From: WHSW01 sp963777775 | GTDB lineage: Bacteria > Actinomycetota > Thermoleophilia > Solirubrobacterales > 70-9 | Assembly (NCBI GenBank): GCA_963777775.1 | Contig: CAVZRL010000009.1 | Location: forward strand, 1,674,001-1,738,000 | Length of the DNA stretch: 64,000 bases | Direction: 5' to 3' | Shown: positions 52,719-61,907 of the stretch, piece by piece | Position numbering within the stretch: position 1 is the first letter of the stretch | Layout: each line of letters begins with the position of its first letter | Translations under genes and position numbers: made by a program | The notes under the pieces: model-generated | The model's database searches: none | Seen by the model: only the letters and a program-made list of their open reading frames with translations | What the model was told of the DNA's origin: nothing

Positions 52719-54449
52719 ATGCTCGCCCGGCGACAAGCGTTGGCGGCGGTCACCGGCGAGCGCTTCGACGTCGTCGTGATCGGCGGCGGGATCACCGGGG
52801 CCGGGGTCGCCCTCGACGCCGCCTCGCGCGGCTACACGGTGGCGCTGCTCGAGCGTGACGACTACGCGGTCGGCACCTCGAGCCGGTCGTCGAAGATGGT
52901 CCACGGAGGCCTGCGCTACCTGCAGAACTTCGACCTCGGGCTGGTCCGCGAGGCGCTGCTCGAGCGCCAGCTTATGGTCCAGCTCGCCCCGCACCTGGTC
53001 TATCCGACGCCGTTCCTCGTCCCCAGTCTCGGCGAGACGAGGCGCAGCCGGTCGATCGGGATCGGGCTCAACATGTACGACGTGATGGCGACGACCAGGG
53101 TCGGGCTGTCCCGGCGCGAGCGCGCCCAGCGGATCCAGGGCGACGACTACTGGGCCCCCGACCGCCACCGCACGATCCCGGGCGAGGAGGTCGCCGAGCT
53201 GATCCCGGCGCTCGCCGATCTCGATCCCCGCGAGGCCTACCTGTTCTACGACTGCCAGACCGACGACGTGCGCCTGGTGCTGACGATCATCGGCGAGGCC
53301 GAGCGCTTTGGCGCGGTCTGCCTGAACCGGGCCGAGGTCACCGGGCTGCTCACCGGCAGCGGATCGGCGAGCGGCGTCGCCTGCGTGGACGGCGAGTCGG
53401 GTGAGCGGTTCGAGGTCGAGGCCGACAACGTGATCAACGCGACCGGGGTCTGGGCCGACCGGATCCGGCCCGAGGAGATCCACGACGAGGCCGAGCTGCC
53501 GCGGATCGCGCCCAGCCGCGGCACCCACGTCACTGTCTCGCAGGAGCAGTTGCCGATCGGCGAGGCGGCCTGCATCGTCCCCGCCGGCGAGGAGCGGACG
53601 ATCTTCGCCCTGCCCTGGTACGGGCGGACCTTGATGGGGACGACCGACAACGACTACGACGGCGACCTCACCCACGTTCAGCCTGCGGGCGAGGACGTCG
53701 CCTACCTACTCGAGGCCGCGAACGCCTTCTTCGGGCTCGACCTCGGCCCCGAGGACCTGACCGGCGCCTACGCCGGGGTGCGGCCGCTGATCTCGACCGG
53801 AGACCGCCGCAAGTCGGTCGACATCTCGCGCAAGGCGGAGCTCTATGAGACCTCGTCGGGGATGCTGACGATCACCGGGGGCAAGCTGACCACCTGGCGG
53901 CGAATGGCGAAGCAGGTCGTCGACCGGATGGTCGAGCGGGAGGGCAGGGTCGCCCCCTGTCGCACCGACGACATCCCGCTCGGGATGGCGGCGTCAGAGC
54001 ACGAGCTCGACCCGCCCGAGGGGATGGCGGAAGGCGACCTCCCGGCGGGCTACCGTGAGCTGCTCGCCCTCCGCTACGGGCACGCGGCCCGCAACGTGCT
54101 CCGGCTCGCCGGCGAGCGGCCCGAGCTGGCGCGGCCGATCGTTGCCGGGCAGCCCGACATGCTTGCCGAGGCGGCGATCGCGGCGCGGCTCGAGCAGGCG
54201 GGCTCGGTCGGCGACGTGCTCCTGCGCCGAACCAGGCTCGGCCTGGTCGCGGCACCCGACCTGCGCAGCGCCGACTCGGTCGCGGCCGTCGCCGAGGCGA
54301 TGGCGCCCGAGCTCGGCTGGGACCCGGCGCGGGTTCGCGTCGAGGCCGAGCGCTGGCCAGCCGAGGCGGAGGCCGAGGGGATCGACCCGGCACGCCACCT
54401 GTCCGCTGGCGCCGAGCGCCCGCCTGCCGCCGCCTCGGGACCGGGCTGA
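52719..54449 (+). CDS. glpD: Aerobic glycerol-3-phosphate dehydrogenase
   Basis: 576-aa membrane-associated flavoenzyme that oxidises sn-glycerol 3-phosphate to dihydroxyacetone phosphate and passes electrons to quinones. The FAD dinucleotide motif is DVVVIGGGITGAGVALDAAS (from residue 17), followed by GTSSRSSKMVHGGLRYLQNF, the GlpD signature. Further hallmarks are VINATGVWADRIR, PSRGTHVTVS, LPWYGRTLMGTTDNDY and ITGGKLTTWRRMA. The C-terminal domain (about 400-540) with YGHAARNVL and EQAGSVGDVLLRRTRLGLV is complete. Start ATG 52719. Confidence 0.93.
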   Translation: MLARRQALAAVTGERFDVVVIGGGITGAGVALDAASRGYTVALLERDDYAVGTSSRSSKMVHGGLRYLQNFDLGLVREALLERQLMVQLAPHLVYPTPFLVPSLGETRRSRSIGIGLNMYDVMATTRVGLSRRERAQRIQGDDYWAPDRHRTIPGEEVAELIPALADLDPREAYLFYDCQTDDVRLVLTIIGEAERFGAVCLNRAEVTGLLTGSGSASGVACVDGESGERFEVEADNVINATGVWADRIRPEEIHDEAELPRIAPSRGTHVTVSQEQLPIGEAACIVPAGEERTIFALPWYGRTLMGTTDNDYDGDLTHVQPAGEDVAYLLEAANAFFGLDLGPEDLTGAYAGVRPLISTGDRRKSVDISRKAELYETSSGMLTITGGKLTTWRRMAKQVVDRMVEREGRVAPCRTDDIPLGMAASEHELDPPEGMAEGDLPAGYRELLALRYGHAARNVLRLAGERPELARPIVAGQPDMLAEAAIAARLEQAGSVGDVLLRRTRLGLVAAPDLRSADSVAAVAEAMAPELGWDPARVRVEAERWPAEAEAEGIDPARHLSAGAERPPAAASGPG

Positions 54450-54477
54450 GTCGCGGTTTCCTATCCTCCCCGGGCTG

Positions 54478-55779
54478 ATGGCCGCCGAGCTCACCGACCT
54501 GCACCTCGCCGACCTGCACCAGCGGGCCGCGGCGGCCGAGATCTCCGGATATCGCAAGCTCGGCCGCGCCGAGCTGATCGAGGTGCTCGAGAGCGTGCCC
54601 GGCGGTCCCGCGCCCTCCGACGAGGCCGACACCGACGAGATCGATGCGGTCGCGATCGAGGCGACCACGCTCGACGACGCGAACGCGGAGCCGGTCGAGC
54701 TCGGTCCGATGGGCGCCGAAGGTGGCGGCGAGGACGAGCGCGACGTGACCGAGCCGGTCCGTGGCGTGCTCGAGCTGACCCGTCAGCGCTACGGCTTCCT
54801 GCGCGTCTCCGGCCTCGCCCCGGGAGACGAAGATGTCTACGTCTCGGCCTCTCAGGTCCGCCGCTGCGAGCTGCGCCCGGCCGACGAGGTCGAGGGGCCC
54901 GCCCGCAAGCCGCGCCGCGGCGAGCGCCATCGTGCGCTCGTCCACGTCGATTCCGTCAACGGCACCGAGCCGCAGGTCGAGGAGCGGCCCGAGTTCGAGG
55001 CGCTGGCGCCGGTCGTTTCCGAGCGGCGGATCCCGCTCGGCGAAGGGGCCGAGACGCTCGCGCGCGCGGTTGACCTGCTCGCGCCGCTCGCATTCGGCCA
55101 GCGGGTCCTGGTCCGCGCCGCGGCGCGATCCGGCCGTACGACCTTGCTGCGCTCGCTCGCCCGGGCGGCCGCGGCAGCCGAGAACGCGCGCGTGATCGTG
55201 CTCCTGATCGACGAGGCCCCGGAGGAGGCGACCGCGTGGCGCGAGGCGCTGCCCGTCGCGGAGTTCGCAATCGCAACCGCCGATCTGGCCCCGGTTGAGC
55301 AGGTGAGGACGGCCGAGCTCGCGCTCGAGCGCGCCCGCCGCCATGCCGAGGTCGGCGCCGACGCGGTCCTGGTCTGCGACTCCCTGTCGCGACTCGCCTT
55401 CGCCGCCGGCGACGCGGCCGAGGTCAAGCGGCTGTTCGGCTCCGGTCGCAACCTCGCCGGGGGCGGCTCGCTGACCGTGCTCGCCACCGTGCTTGCGGAT
55501 GCACGCGACGAGGGAGAGGCCGAGCGCGCGGTGATCACCACCGAGAGCTCGCTGGTGGTGCTCGACCCCGAGCTCGCCGCCGCCGGGGTCCACCCGGCGG
55601 TGCGGGCGGCCGAGTGCCGGGCCTCGAACGAGGACCAGCTTCGCGACCCGTCCGAGCTCGATGGCGCTCGCCACCTGCGATCGCTGCTCGCCGACCTCGA
55701 TCCTGCCGCGGCGGCAGCATTGCTGCGGGAACGGATCGAGGCGACAGCCTCGAACTCAGACCTGCTGAGCTCGCTCTAG
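54478..55779 (+). CDS. Divergent Rho-like ATPase with altered Walker A
   Basis: 433 aa with Rho architecture: an N-terminal Rho_N/SAP-like helical domain (LTDLHLADLHQRAAAAEISG, YRKLGRAELIEVLE), an acidic linker, an RNA-binding cold-shock domain with GVLELTRQRYGFLRVSG, and the RecA-like ATPase core (about 180-430). The P-loop reads AAARSGRTTLL: Arg220 stands where Rho has the invariant Lys of GKTT. Walker B is VIVLLIDEAPEEAT, keeping D-E but with Ala for the usual Arg. DSLSRLAFA and FGSGRNLAGGGSLTVLATVL match the later motifs. The Arg-finger region (HPAVRAAECRASNEDQL) is only partly conserved. It is likely a second, specialised or inactive Rho paralogue; 28 bp after glpD. Confidence 0.8.
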   Translation: MAAELTDLHLADLHQRAAAAEISGYRKLGRAELIEVLESVPGGPAPSDEADTDEIDAVAIEATTLDDANAEPVELGPMGAEGGGEDERDVTEPVRGVLELTRQRYGFLRVSGLAPGDEDVYVSASQVRRCELRPADEVEGPARKPRRGERHRALVHVDSVNGTEPQVEERPEFEALAPVVSERRIPLGEGAETLARAVDLLAPLAFGQRVLVRAAARSGRTTLLRSLARAAAAAENARVIVLLIDEAPEEATAWREALPVAEFAIATADLAPVEQVRTAELALERARRHAEVGADAVLVCDSLSRLAFAAGDAAEVKRLFGSGRNLAGGGSLTVLATVLADARDEGEAERAVITTESSLVVLDPELAAAGVHPAVRAAECRASNEDQLRDPSELDGARHLRSLLADLDPAAAAALLRERIEATASNSDLLSSL

Positions 55780-55807
55780 CTCAACCCGAGCGGCGAGCGG
55801 CGAGTGC

Positions 55808-56272
55808 TTAGCGCCTGTACGCCAGGCCCGCCCACGAAGGCTCTCGCGAAAGCTCGATCGGCTCTGCGTCACGATCCGGCTGCACGTAGCCGAACGTGTG
55901 GGTCTCCTCGTCGAAGACGATGTCGAGCTCGCCCTCCTTGACTCGTTGGTCGAGCCAGGCGCCGCGGAAGACGAGCCTGCGGATCCAGTGCACGAGGCTG
56001 CGGTTCGCGGGCCCGACGAGCTCGGTCCAGTGTTCGTTGATGTGCTCCCCCAGGGCCGAGGTCGGCTCACGGATCTCGCCGTTGACCGCCAGCTCGAGCA
56101 GGTCGTGCAGCTCGTCGGACTCGAGTCCCTGGTCGACGAAGTCGAGCTTGACCGCGGCCTGCTCGACGCGTTGGGAGAAGTCACCCTCGTTGAAGGAGAA
56201 GCGCAGCTCGCCGTACTCGAGCACGTAGTCGGACCCCGACTCGTAATTGCCTCTCCGAGTTGCCTTCTCCAC
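55808..56272 (-). CDS. Conserved hypothetical protein, 154 aa
   Basis: An intact frame from ATG 56272: GSDYVLEYGELRFSFNEGDF, ESDELHDLLELAVNGEIREP, HINEHWTELVGPANRSLVHW, and a C-terminal GELDIVFDEETHTFGYVQPD. Strong acidic character, no signal peptide or membrane helix, mixed alpha/beta pattern. No family was recognised. It is convergent with the Rho-like gene and sits 148 bp downstream of the antiporter gene on the same strand; the stretch between them (56273-56420) shows no gene. Confidence 0.6.
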   Translation of the reverse strand: MEKATRRGNYESGSDYVLEYGELRFSFNEGDFSQRVEQAAVKLDFVDQGLESDELHDLLELAVNGEIREPTSALGEHINEHWTELVGPANRSLVHWIRRLVFRGAWLDQRVKEGELDIVFDEETHTFGYVQPDRDAEPIELSREPSWAGLAYRR

Positions 56273-56420
56273 AGCTTCCGCTTCCGATCATCCGCCCCGA
56301 TCAAGTTCACCCCGCGGGGCCTCCAGGGACGATCATCTTCTATCAAGCCTGGGCCGTCCGCATCAACACGCCGGGGCCTGAACGAGGGTTTGCAGGCTCG
56401 ACGTCGAACGAGTCCTGTTC

Positions 56421-58025
56421 TCAGATTTCGAGCCGGGAGTCCTCGAGGTCGAGCTCGCGCTCGATCCGGCGCAGGACGTCGTCGTCGATCTCGCCGCGGT
56501 CGCGCATCTCGATCAAGACCGTGCGCTGGACCTCGATCAGCTCCCGGACAAGGCGTTGGTATGCCTGCGAACGGGTCTCGTAGTCGACGCCGTCGCCGCC
56601 CAGCCCGCCGTCGAACTCGCCGTCTCGGGAGCGGGCGGCAAAGCGCCGCTGCCGGTAGCGAAAGGCGCCGCGAACCCGCTCGACCGTGTCGTCGAGCGCC
56701 CACTCCTCGGAGGCCAGCTCGTCGACCCGCTCGAGTGCGGCGTCGGCGGCCCGCAACCGGGCGTCGATCTCCTCCAGCTCCGCCTCTTGGCCGGCGTCGT
56801 CGAAGCCGAGCCGGGAGATCAGCGCCGGCAGCGTGAGTCCCTGCAGCAGCAGGGTGCCGAGGATGACTGAGAAGACGAGGAAGATGATCCGCTCGCGCTC
56901 CGGGAACGCCCCGCCGGTATCGACGGCGAACGGGAGCGCGAGCGCGGCGGCGAGCGAGACGGCACCGCGGATCCCGGTCCAGGCGACGATCATCGTCTCC
57001 TGCCAGGGCTGGGCCGGGCCGGCGTCGCGCAGGCGCCGGAAGAGCGCGCGGGGCAGGTAGGTGAGCGGGAAGACCCAGGCAATCCGCAACGCGATCACCG
57101 TCGCGGTGACCAGCGCGCCCTCGGCGATCAGCTCGAAGGTGCCGATGCCCTCGATGCCGTCGGTCACGGTCGGAAGCTGCAGTCCGACCAGCACGAACAG
57201 GGCCGAGTTGAGCAGGAAGGTGACGATCTCCCAGACGGCGAGGCCCTGGATCCGGGTCGCCGGCGTCGTCAGACGCGAGGTCAGCCGCCCCATGTAGATC
57301 CCGACCGTGACCGCGGCGAGGATTCCCGAGACCCCGATCGCCTCCGCCGGCAGATAGGCGAAGTAGGCGGTGGCCAGCGCGATCGTCACCTCGACCGGGG
57401 AGTTGTCGATCCGGCGTCGCACCGCGGCGACGAGCCAGCCGACCGCGATCCCGACCGCGACCCCGCCAACGACCGTGAGCACGAACTCGCCGCTCGCTTC
57501 GATCAGGCTGAAGCTGCCGGTGAGGACCGCCGCGACGGCGAACTTGTAGGCGACCAGGGCGGTGCCGTCGTTGATCAGGCTCTCGCCCTCGACGATCGTC
57601 ACGATCCGGGCCGGGACGCGCAGGCGCCTGGCGATCGCCGTCGCGGCGACGGGATCGGTCGGGGAGACGATCGCCCCGAGCACGAACGCCTCCGCCCAGC
57701 CGAACCCGAGCACCGCGCGGGCGACCAGCGCCACGCCGACCATCGTCGCCAGGACGAGGCCGACCGCGAGCATCCCGATCGGGCGCAGGTTGCGACGCAG
57801 CTCGCGCAGCGGGGTGAAGTAGGCGGCGGCGTAGAGCAACGGCGGCAGCAGGATCAGCAGCACCAGCTCGGGATCGAGGTCGACCTCGGGGACCCCCGGC
57901 GCCAGCGCCAGCGCGAGTCCCCCGAGCACGAGCAGGATCGGGTACGGGATCCGCGCCCACTCGGCGACGATCAACAGCGCGATCACCACCGCGAGGACCA
58001 GCGTCAGCACCAGCTCGAGCTCCAT
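56421..58025 (-). CDS. CPA1-family Na+/H+ antiporter
   Basis: 534 aa. Residues 1 to about 400 have twelve hydrophobic helices with the CPA1 ion-site motifs LGAIVSPTDPVAATAIARRL and EGESLINDGTALVAYKFAVA (conserved D in SPTDP and N-D in INDGT), as well as VAWTGIRGAVSLAAALALP. The C-terminal 130 residues are charged and helical (LEEIDARLRAADAALERVDE, LVRELIEVQRTVLIEMRDRG), a cytoplasmic regulatory tail. It is similar to NhaK/NhaP-type antiporters that exchange Na+ or K+ for H+ and help pH control. It is divergent from the DUF192 gene. Confidence 0.9.
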   Translation of the reverse strand: MELELVLTLVLAVVIALLIVAEWARIPYPILLVLGGLALALAPGVPEVDLDPELVLLILLPPLLYAAAYFTPLRELRRNLRPIGMLAVGLVLATMVGVALVARAVLGFGWAEAFVLGAIVSPTDPVAATAIARRLRVPARIVTIVEGESLINDGTALVAYKFAVAAVLTGSFSLIEASGEFVLTVVGGVAVGIAVGWLVAAVRRRIDNSPVEVTIALATAYFAYLPAEAIGVSGILAAVTVGIYMGRLTSRLTTPATRIQGLAVWEIVTFLLNSALFVLVGLQLPTVTDGIEGIGTFELIAEGALVTATVIALRIAWVFPLTYLPRALFRRLRDAGPAQPWQETMIVAWTGIRGAVSLAAALALPFAVDTGGAFPERERIIFLVFSVILGTLLLQGLTLPALISRLGFDDAGQEAELEEIDARLRAADAALERVDELASEEWALDDTVERVRGAFRYRQRRFAARSRDGEFDGGLGGDGVDYETRSQAYQRLVRELIEVQRTVLIEMRDRGEIDDDVLRRIERELDLEDSRLEI

Positions 58026-58096
58026 CGCCCTAGTTGTAGCCGAGCCCGGCGCGGCCGACCGGGGGCACCCGGCGCCGGTTCGGGGTTGTAGGCCGC

Positions 58097-58438
58097 GTGA
58101 CCGCCACCGACCGCCCGCTGCGCTTCCGCCGGCTCCCCCTCGCGGACGTCGCCTCCCACCGGGTGCCGGTGGCGGTCACCTTCGTCTCGCGGGCCCTCGG
58201 CCTCGCATTGCTGAGCGCCGAGCGGATCGGGGACGGACTGCTGATCCCTCGCTGTCGCAGCGTCCACACGTTCGGGATGCGCGCCCCGCTCGACCTCGTC
58301 TTCCTCGACGCGGCGATGGCGCCGCTGTCGGTGCGGCGCGCGGTGCCCGCCAACCGCGTCGTCCGTGAGCCGCTGGCGTCCGCGGTGGTCGAGCTGCCGG
58401 CCGGGGTCGCGTCTCGGCGCGGCGGCGGCCGATGCTGA
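58097..58438 (+). CDS. DUF192-family protein
   Basis: 113 aa from GTG 58097. Contains LGLALLSAERIGDGLLIPRC, then the family signature CRSVHTFGMRAPLDLVFLDA and VVREPLASAVVELPAG, matching the small beta-barrel DUF192 domain. In many bacteria it is exported; no signal peptide is seen here, and a cytoplasmic form is common in actinobacteria. Its 3' end overlaps the next gene by 7 bp. Confidence 0.75.
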   Translation: MTATDRPLRFRRLPLADVASHRVPVAVTFVSRALGLALLSAERIGDGLLIPRCRSVHTFGMRAPLDLVFLDAAMAPLSVRRAVPANRVVREPLASAVVELPAGVASRRGGGRC

Positions 58439-59031
58439 CGCGCGAGCAGGACCGGCCGACCGTGATCGTCTGCGAGGACGACCCGGCGACCCTCGAGCTG
58501 CTCTGCCAGCACCTCGAGGCCGAGCAGTTCCGGCCACTCGCCGCGGACTCGGCGAGCGACGCGCTGCGCCTCTGCCACTACAAGCAGCCGGGCCTGCTGC
58601 TGCTCGACCTCGGCCTCCCGGATGCCTCCGGGCTCGACGTCTTGCGGCAGATTCGTGCCTCCGAGGGACTGACGGGCGAATACGACCCCGAGCTGCCGGT
58701 GATCGTGCTCAGCGGCCGCGGCAGCGATGCCGACCGGCTGCGGGGGCTGGTCTGCGGCGCTGACGACTACATGGTCAAGCCGTTCCAGGTCCAGGAGCTG
58801 GTGGCGCGGATCCGCGCCGTGTTGCGCCGCCGGCACGGGCGCCGCGCCGGGCCGCTCCAGGTCGGCGAGATCTTCGTCGACACGGCCCGGCGCGAGGTCA
58901 CCGTGGCCGGCAGGCCGGTGCGCTTGGCCAACAAGGAGTTCAGCCTGCTGCGCGCGCTGGCCGCCGAGCCGACTCGGGTCTTCAGCAAGGCGGAGCTGCT
59001 GCGCGACGTCTGGGGGTTTCGCTCGATGGGC
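58432..59031 (+). pseudogene. OmpR-family response regulator, C-terminus cut off by a mobile element
   Basis: The receiver domain is complete: EDD at the N-terminus (residues 15-17), phospho-acceptor Asp59 in LLLLDLGLPDASG, and Lys in DDYMVKPFQVQE. The winged-helix DNA-binding domain begins normally (VGEIFVDTARREVTVAGRPV, LANKEFSLLRALAAEPTRVF, SKAELLRDVWGFRSMG) and is then lost. OmpR-type proteins at this point read RTRTLDSHASRLRRKL and a final wing; here unrelated sequence follows (IQPTLSLW). The serine recombinase starts 20 bp downstream, so the element inserted at about 59030. The missing C-terminal 30-35 codons were not found in the rest of the window. Confidence 0.8.
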
Positions 59032-59051
59032 ATACAGCCGACGTTGTCGCT

Positions 59052-60593
59052 ATGGTCCGGCCCATGCACGGTGAAGCACAGAAGCTCGACGCGCTGATCC
59101 GGGTCTCGCGGGTCGACGGCCGCAAGGGCGACTCGTTCCGCTCGCCCGACCAGCAGCGCGAGAGCTGATCGAGCGTGGGCCGCAGGCCAACGGCGCCGAG
59201 ATCGTCGACGTGGCACGAGGGCATCGGCCGCTCGGGCAAGACGATGGACCGCGCCGACGTCGACGCCGCGCTTGGAGCGGATCCGCGGCCGGGCAGACGG
59301 ACGGCGTGATCGTCGCCTGGCTCGACCGCTTCTCCCGCGCGCCGGTCGAGGAGGCGCTGGCGATCTATCGACGACGATCGACGGCGGCCGGCGGGCAAGG
59401 TCGTCGCGGTCGACATGGCGGGCGCTCGACACCGCGACGACCCGACCGGCGAGATGGCGCTCACCGTGATGCTCGGCGTCGAACCGTCTGCAGTGGCGAA
59501 AGACGGCCGAGCGCTACGAGCGGAACCGCAAGCGAGGCGATCGCCGACGGGCAAGGCGGTCGGCGGCGCGCCGTTCGGCTACCGCTTCACGGACCCGACG
59601 CCGAAGGGTCGCGGCCACGGCGTCGTCGACTCCCACCTGGTGATCGACGCGGAGGCGGCGCCGATCGTCCGCGAGCTGTTCGAGCGCAAGGCGGGCGGCG
59701 CGACCTGGCTCGAGCTCGCGCGCTGGCTCGACACGGTCGCGCCGAAGCCCAACGGCGGGCATTGGGCGCGCTCGACGGTGGGCGGCATGATCGCGCTGCC
59801 GCACCTACCTGGGCGAGGTCCGCCACGGCGAGCACATCAACGCCAAGGCCCACGAGCCGATCGTCACCGCCGCGCTCTGGCGTCGGGCGCAGAACGAACC
59901 CGGTCGCCGAACGCCGCGCGGCACCTACCTGCTCTCCGGCCTCGCTCGCTGCGCAGGCTGCGGGCGGACGATGCGCGGCTCGACGCTCGGACGCAAGCCG
60001 AGCAAGGGGCGCAAGGCGCCGCCGCCGCGCGTCTACACCTGCGACACCGCGGGTGCGAGGCGCGCTCGACGATCGTGGTCGACCGCCTCGACGCCGAGGT
60101 CACGAGCAGTTGTTCGCCCACCTGGACGCCTTCCACGTCCGGGCGGTCGACGACGCCGAACTCGACGCCGCCCGGGCCGAGGTCGAGCAGCGCGCCGCCG
60201 AGGTCGAGACGGCTGGCGGCGGTGGTGCCCAGCCACCCGACCGCGGTCGCGGCCCACCAGGCGGCGCTCGAAGACGCCGAGCGGGCGCTGGTCGAGGCCG
60301 AGGATCGCGTTCACGACCTCACCGCCTCGCTGACCGCCGAAGGCCCCGACGTGCGCGAGCTGCGCGACGACTGGCCGTCGCTGACGCTGGCCGAGCGGCG
60401 CGAGATCCTGCGCGCCGGGATCGACGCGGTGCTGGTGCGGCGCGGCCCCTCACCCACGGCGAAGCCTCCTGCTGCCGACCGCATCCTGGTCCTCTTTCGC
60501 GGCACCGCCCCGGCCGAGCTCAACGGGCGCCCGAGGCCGATCACGACCTGGACCTGGGACGACGATCCAGGTTCCCTCGCCGCGGCGGCGTAG
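59052..60593 (+). pseudogene. Large serine recombinase (integrase), at least six frameshifts
   Basis: Pieces in all three frames assemble to a serine integrase of about 510 aa. N-terminal resolvase domain: ALIRVSRVDGRKGDSFRSPD with QQRES (catalytic Ser probably in RVSRVDG), then EGIGRSGKTMDRADVDAAL, GVIVAWLDRFSRAPVEEALA and EMALTVMLGV. The recombinase domain follows: GKAVGGAPFGYRFTDP, VIDAEAAPIVRELFERKAGG, YLGEVRHGEHINAKAHEPIV. Next comes a zinc ribbon (LSGLARCAGCGRTMRGSTLG, YTCDTAG) and a coiled coil (LDAARAEVEQRAAEVE, LEDAERALVEAEDRVH). Shifts are needed near 59168, 59265, 59400, 59490, 59545, 59800 and 60060. It is surely inactive as written. Start ATG 59052 or 59064. Confidence 0.85.
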
Positions 60594-60634
60594 GACGGCG
60601 ACGTAGGCGCTGGCGACGGCTCGGGTGGTCGGGT

Positions 60635-60874
60635 TCATGCCGCCGCCCTCTCGTCGAGGATCGCCTGATACATCGCGATCCCGCTATCGGGTGCCTCGTT
60701 CCGACCCGCGCAGATCGTCTCGGCGTCGGCGCCAGTCTCGCCCAGCGCCATGCTGGCCAGGAACGCGCCTTGGACCGCGCGGCCGGCGTCGGAGTCGATC
60801 GCGCGCTCGATCAGCTCGATCCGCTCATCGACCGTGAGCGGATCCGGGCGCACGATGTCCTCGCCGCCGCTCAC
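60635..60874 (-). CDS. Small protein of unknown function carried by the element
   Basis: 79 aa from GTG 60874: SGGEDIVRPDPLTVDERIEL, IERAIDSDAGRAVQGAFLAS, MALGETGADAETICAGRNEA and IAMYQAILDERAAA. Helical and acidic. The open frame continues upstream to 61348 but that part is a low-complexity Pro/Arg sequence containing a repeated ATRGAADP, and is probably not translated or is another relic. A further frame (60450-60638, MNPTTRAVASAYVAVLRRRG) overlaps its stop and runs antisense to the recombinase end. No family recognised. The 60875-61540 stretch otherwise shows nothing clear. Confidence 0.4.
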   Translation of the reverse strand: MSGGEDIVRPDPLTVDERIELIERAIDSDAGRAVQGAFLASMALGETGADAETICAGRNEAPDSGIAMYQAILDERAAA

Positions 60875-61549
60875 GCGGCGACCTCGAGCTGGTTCCGCCG
60901 CCGGGGCCTCTAGGGCTGGCGGCTCAGATTCGCCAGGGTCGTCGGGACTGGCGCGCGAGCCGGTGCTGGTGCGCTGGCGACGGACTACCCGCCGCGATCC
61001 GCGGACCCGGACGTTGCAGGCCGGGCGCGGTGCGCGTCCGGACTGCGGGCGTGACGTGTGTTGGCGCCGGTGGGGCAGGCGGAAGGCGGCGGGGTTGAAG
61101 CGGGCGGCAGGCCCGCGGCGAAGGCTGGGATGCACCGGCGTGACGTTCGGGTCGGCTGCTCCGCGGGTGGCATTCGGTGCTGGGTGCGGTGGGCTGGTCG
61201 TCGGGTCGGCTGCTCCGCGGGTGGCGTTGAAGTTGGCGACCGGAGCCGGCGGTGCGGAGTCGTCCCGTAGGACGGCGGCGGCGGTCAGCGGGACGAACGG
61301 CGTCAGCTCGTCGTCGTCGACGATCGTGACTGCGTCAGTCGAGGCCATCGAGATCGAAGAGCGTCGAATGGTTCACAGCGTTGACTCTAAAGAGCCACCC
61401 GGACGACGGGCTCCAGAACGCGGACGAGGCCCCGAAGGGCCTCGACCTGTGAATCCATTGAGGACGCTCTACAGACCTCGACCCTTACCTTACCGCCGAC
61501 ATCGGCGGTGGACGAACCGGGAACGCCCGCCCCAGCGGCATTTACGATC

Positions 61550-61640
61550 TGCCCGTGGCCTCCGCCCACCGTGACGTCGAGACCGACAGAAGGAGATCGA
61601 CCGACCCCGGCGCGAGAGGGCTACAGGCCGTCCTGCGCGC
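61550..61640 (+). pseudogene. Relic of the 84-aa gene family found at the island edge
   Basis: With two small shifts this reads AHRDVE, RQKEIDRPRR and RGLQAVLRA, matching HRDVARQKEIDRPRRRGLQG of the intact gene at 21907-22161. At the DNA level the match includes a long run GACAGAAGGAGATCGACCG shared by both places. The copy breaks off after VLRA. Confidence 0.6.
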
Positions 61641-61907
61641 TCTCGGTCCCCTCGACCGATCCTTCACGTTCAGCGGCTTGCCCGGTCAGCTCACCGGACC
61701 CTCAGCGGTCGCGTTCACCGCTCTAGGGCCTTCCCAGCGCGCCCTCAGCCGGTCTCCGGGCCGATCCTTAGTTGCACGCCTGACTGGCCGTGCATCTCCC
61801 CGAGAAAGGCCGAGAAAATCACCGGTCGATCCGAAAAGACAGGGTCTGGGAGGGGGCGGATCGGAGTAGAAGCCCTCCTGGAAGGCAATCCAACAGAGAG
61901 GGAGAGC

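Larger units (their letters stand above)
59032..61700 (+). mobile_element. Integrated element with a decayed large serine recombinase (right end not defined)
   Basis: The left border is the point where the response-regulator gene breaks off. The recombinase reads away from that border, as in elements where the integrase gene lies next to attP. Cargo seen: a small minus-strand gene (60635-60874), unassigned GC-rich sequence to about 61540, and a relic of the 84-aa gene family at 61550-61640. The right border is not visible; the end given here is the last position linked to the element. The true attR may be beyond 64 kb. Confidence 0.5.

Noticed and set aside
60875..61348. N-terminal extension of the small gene at 60635 to about 240 residues
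   Set aside because: The extension is low-complexity Pro/Arg/Ala with a repeated ATRGAADP and no recognisable fold; the short version from GTG 60874 is more protein-like.
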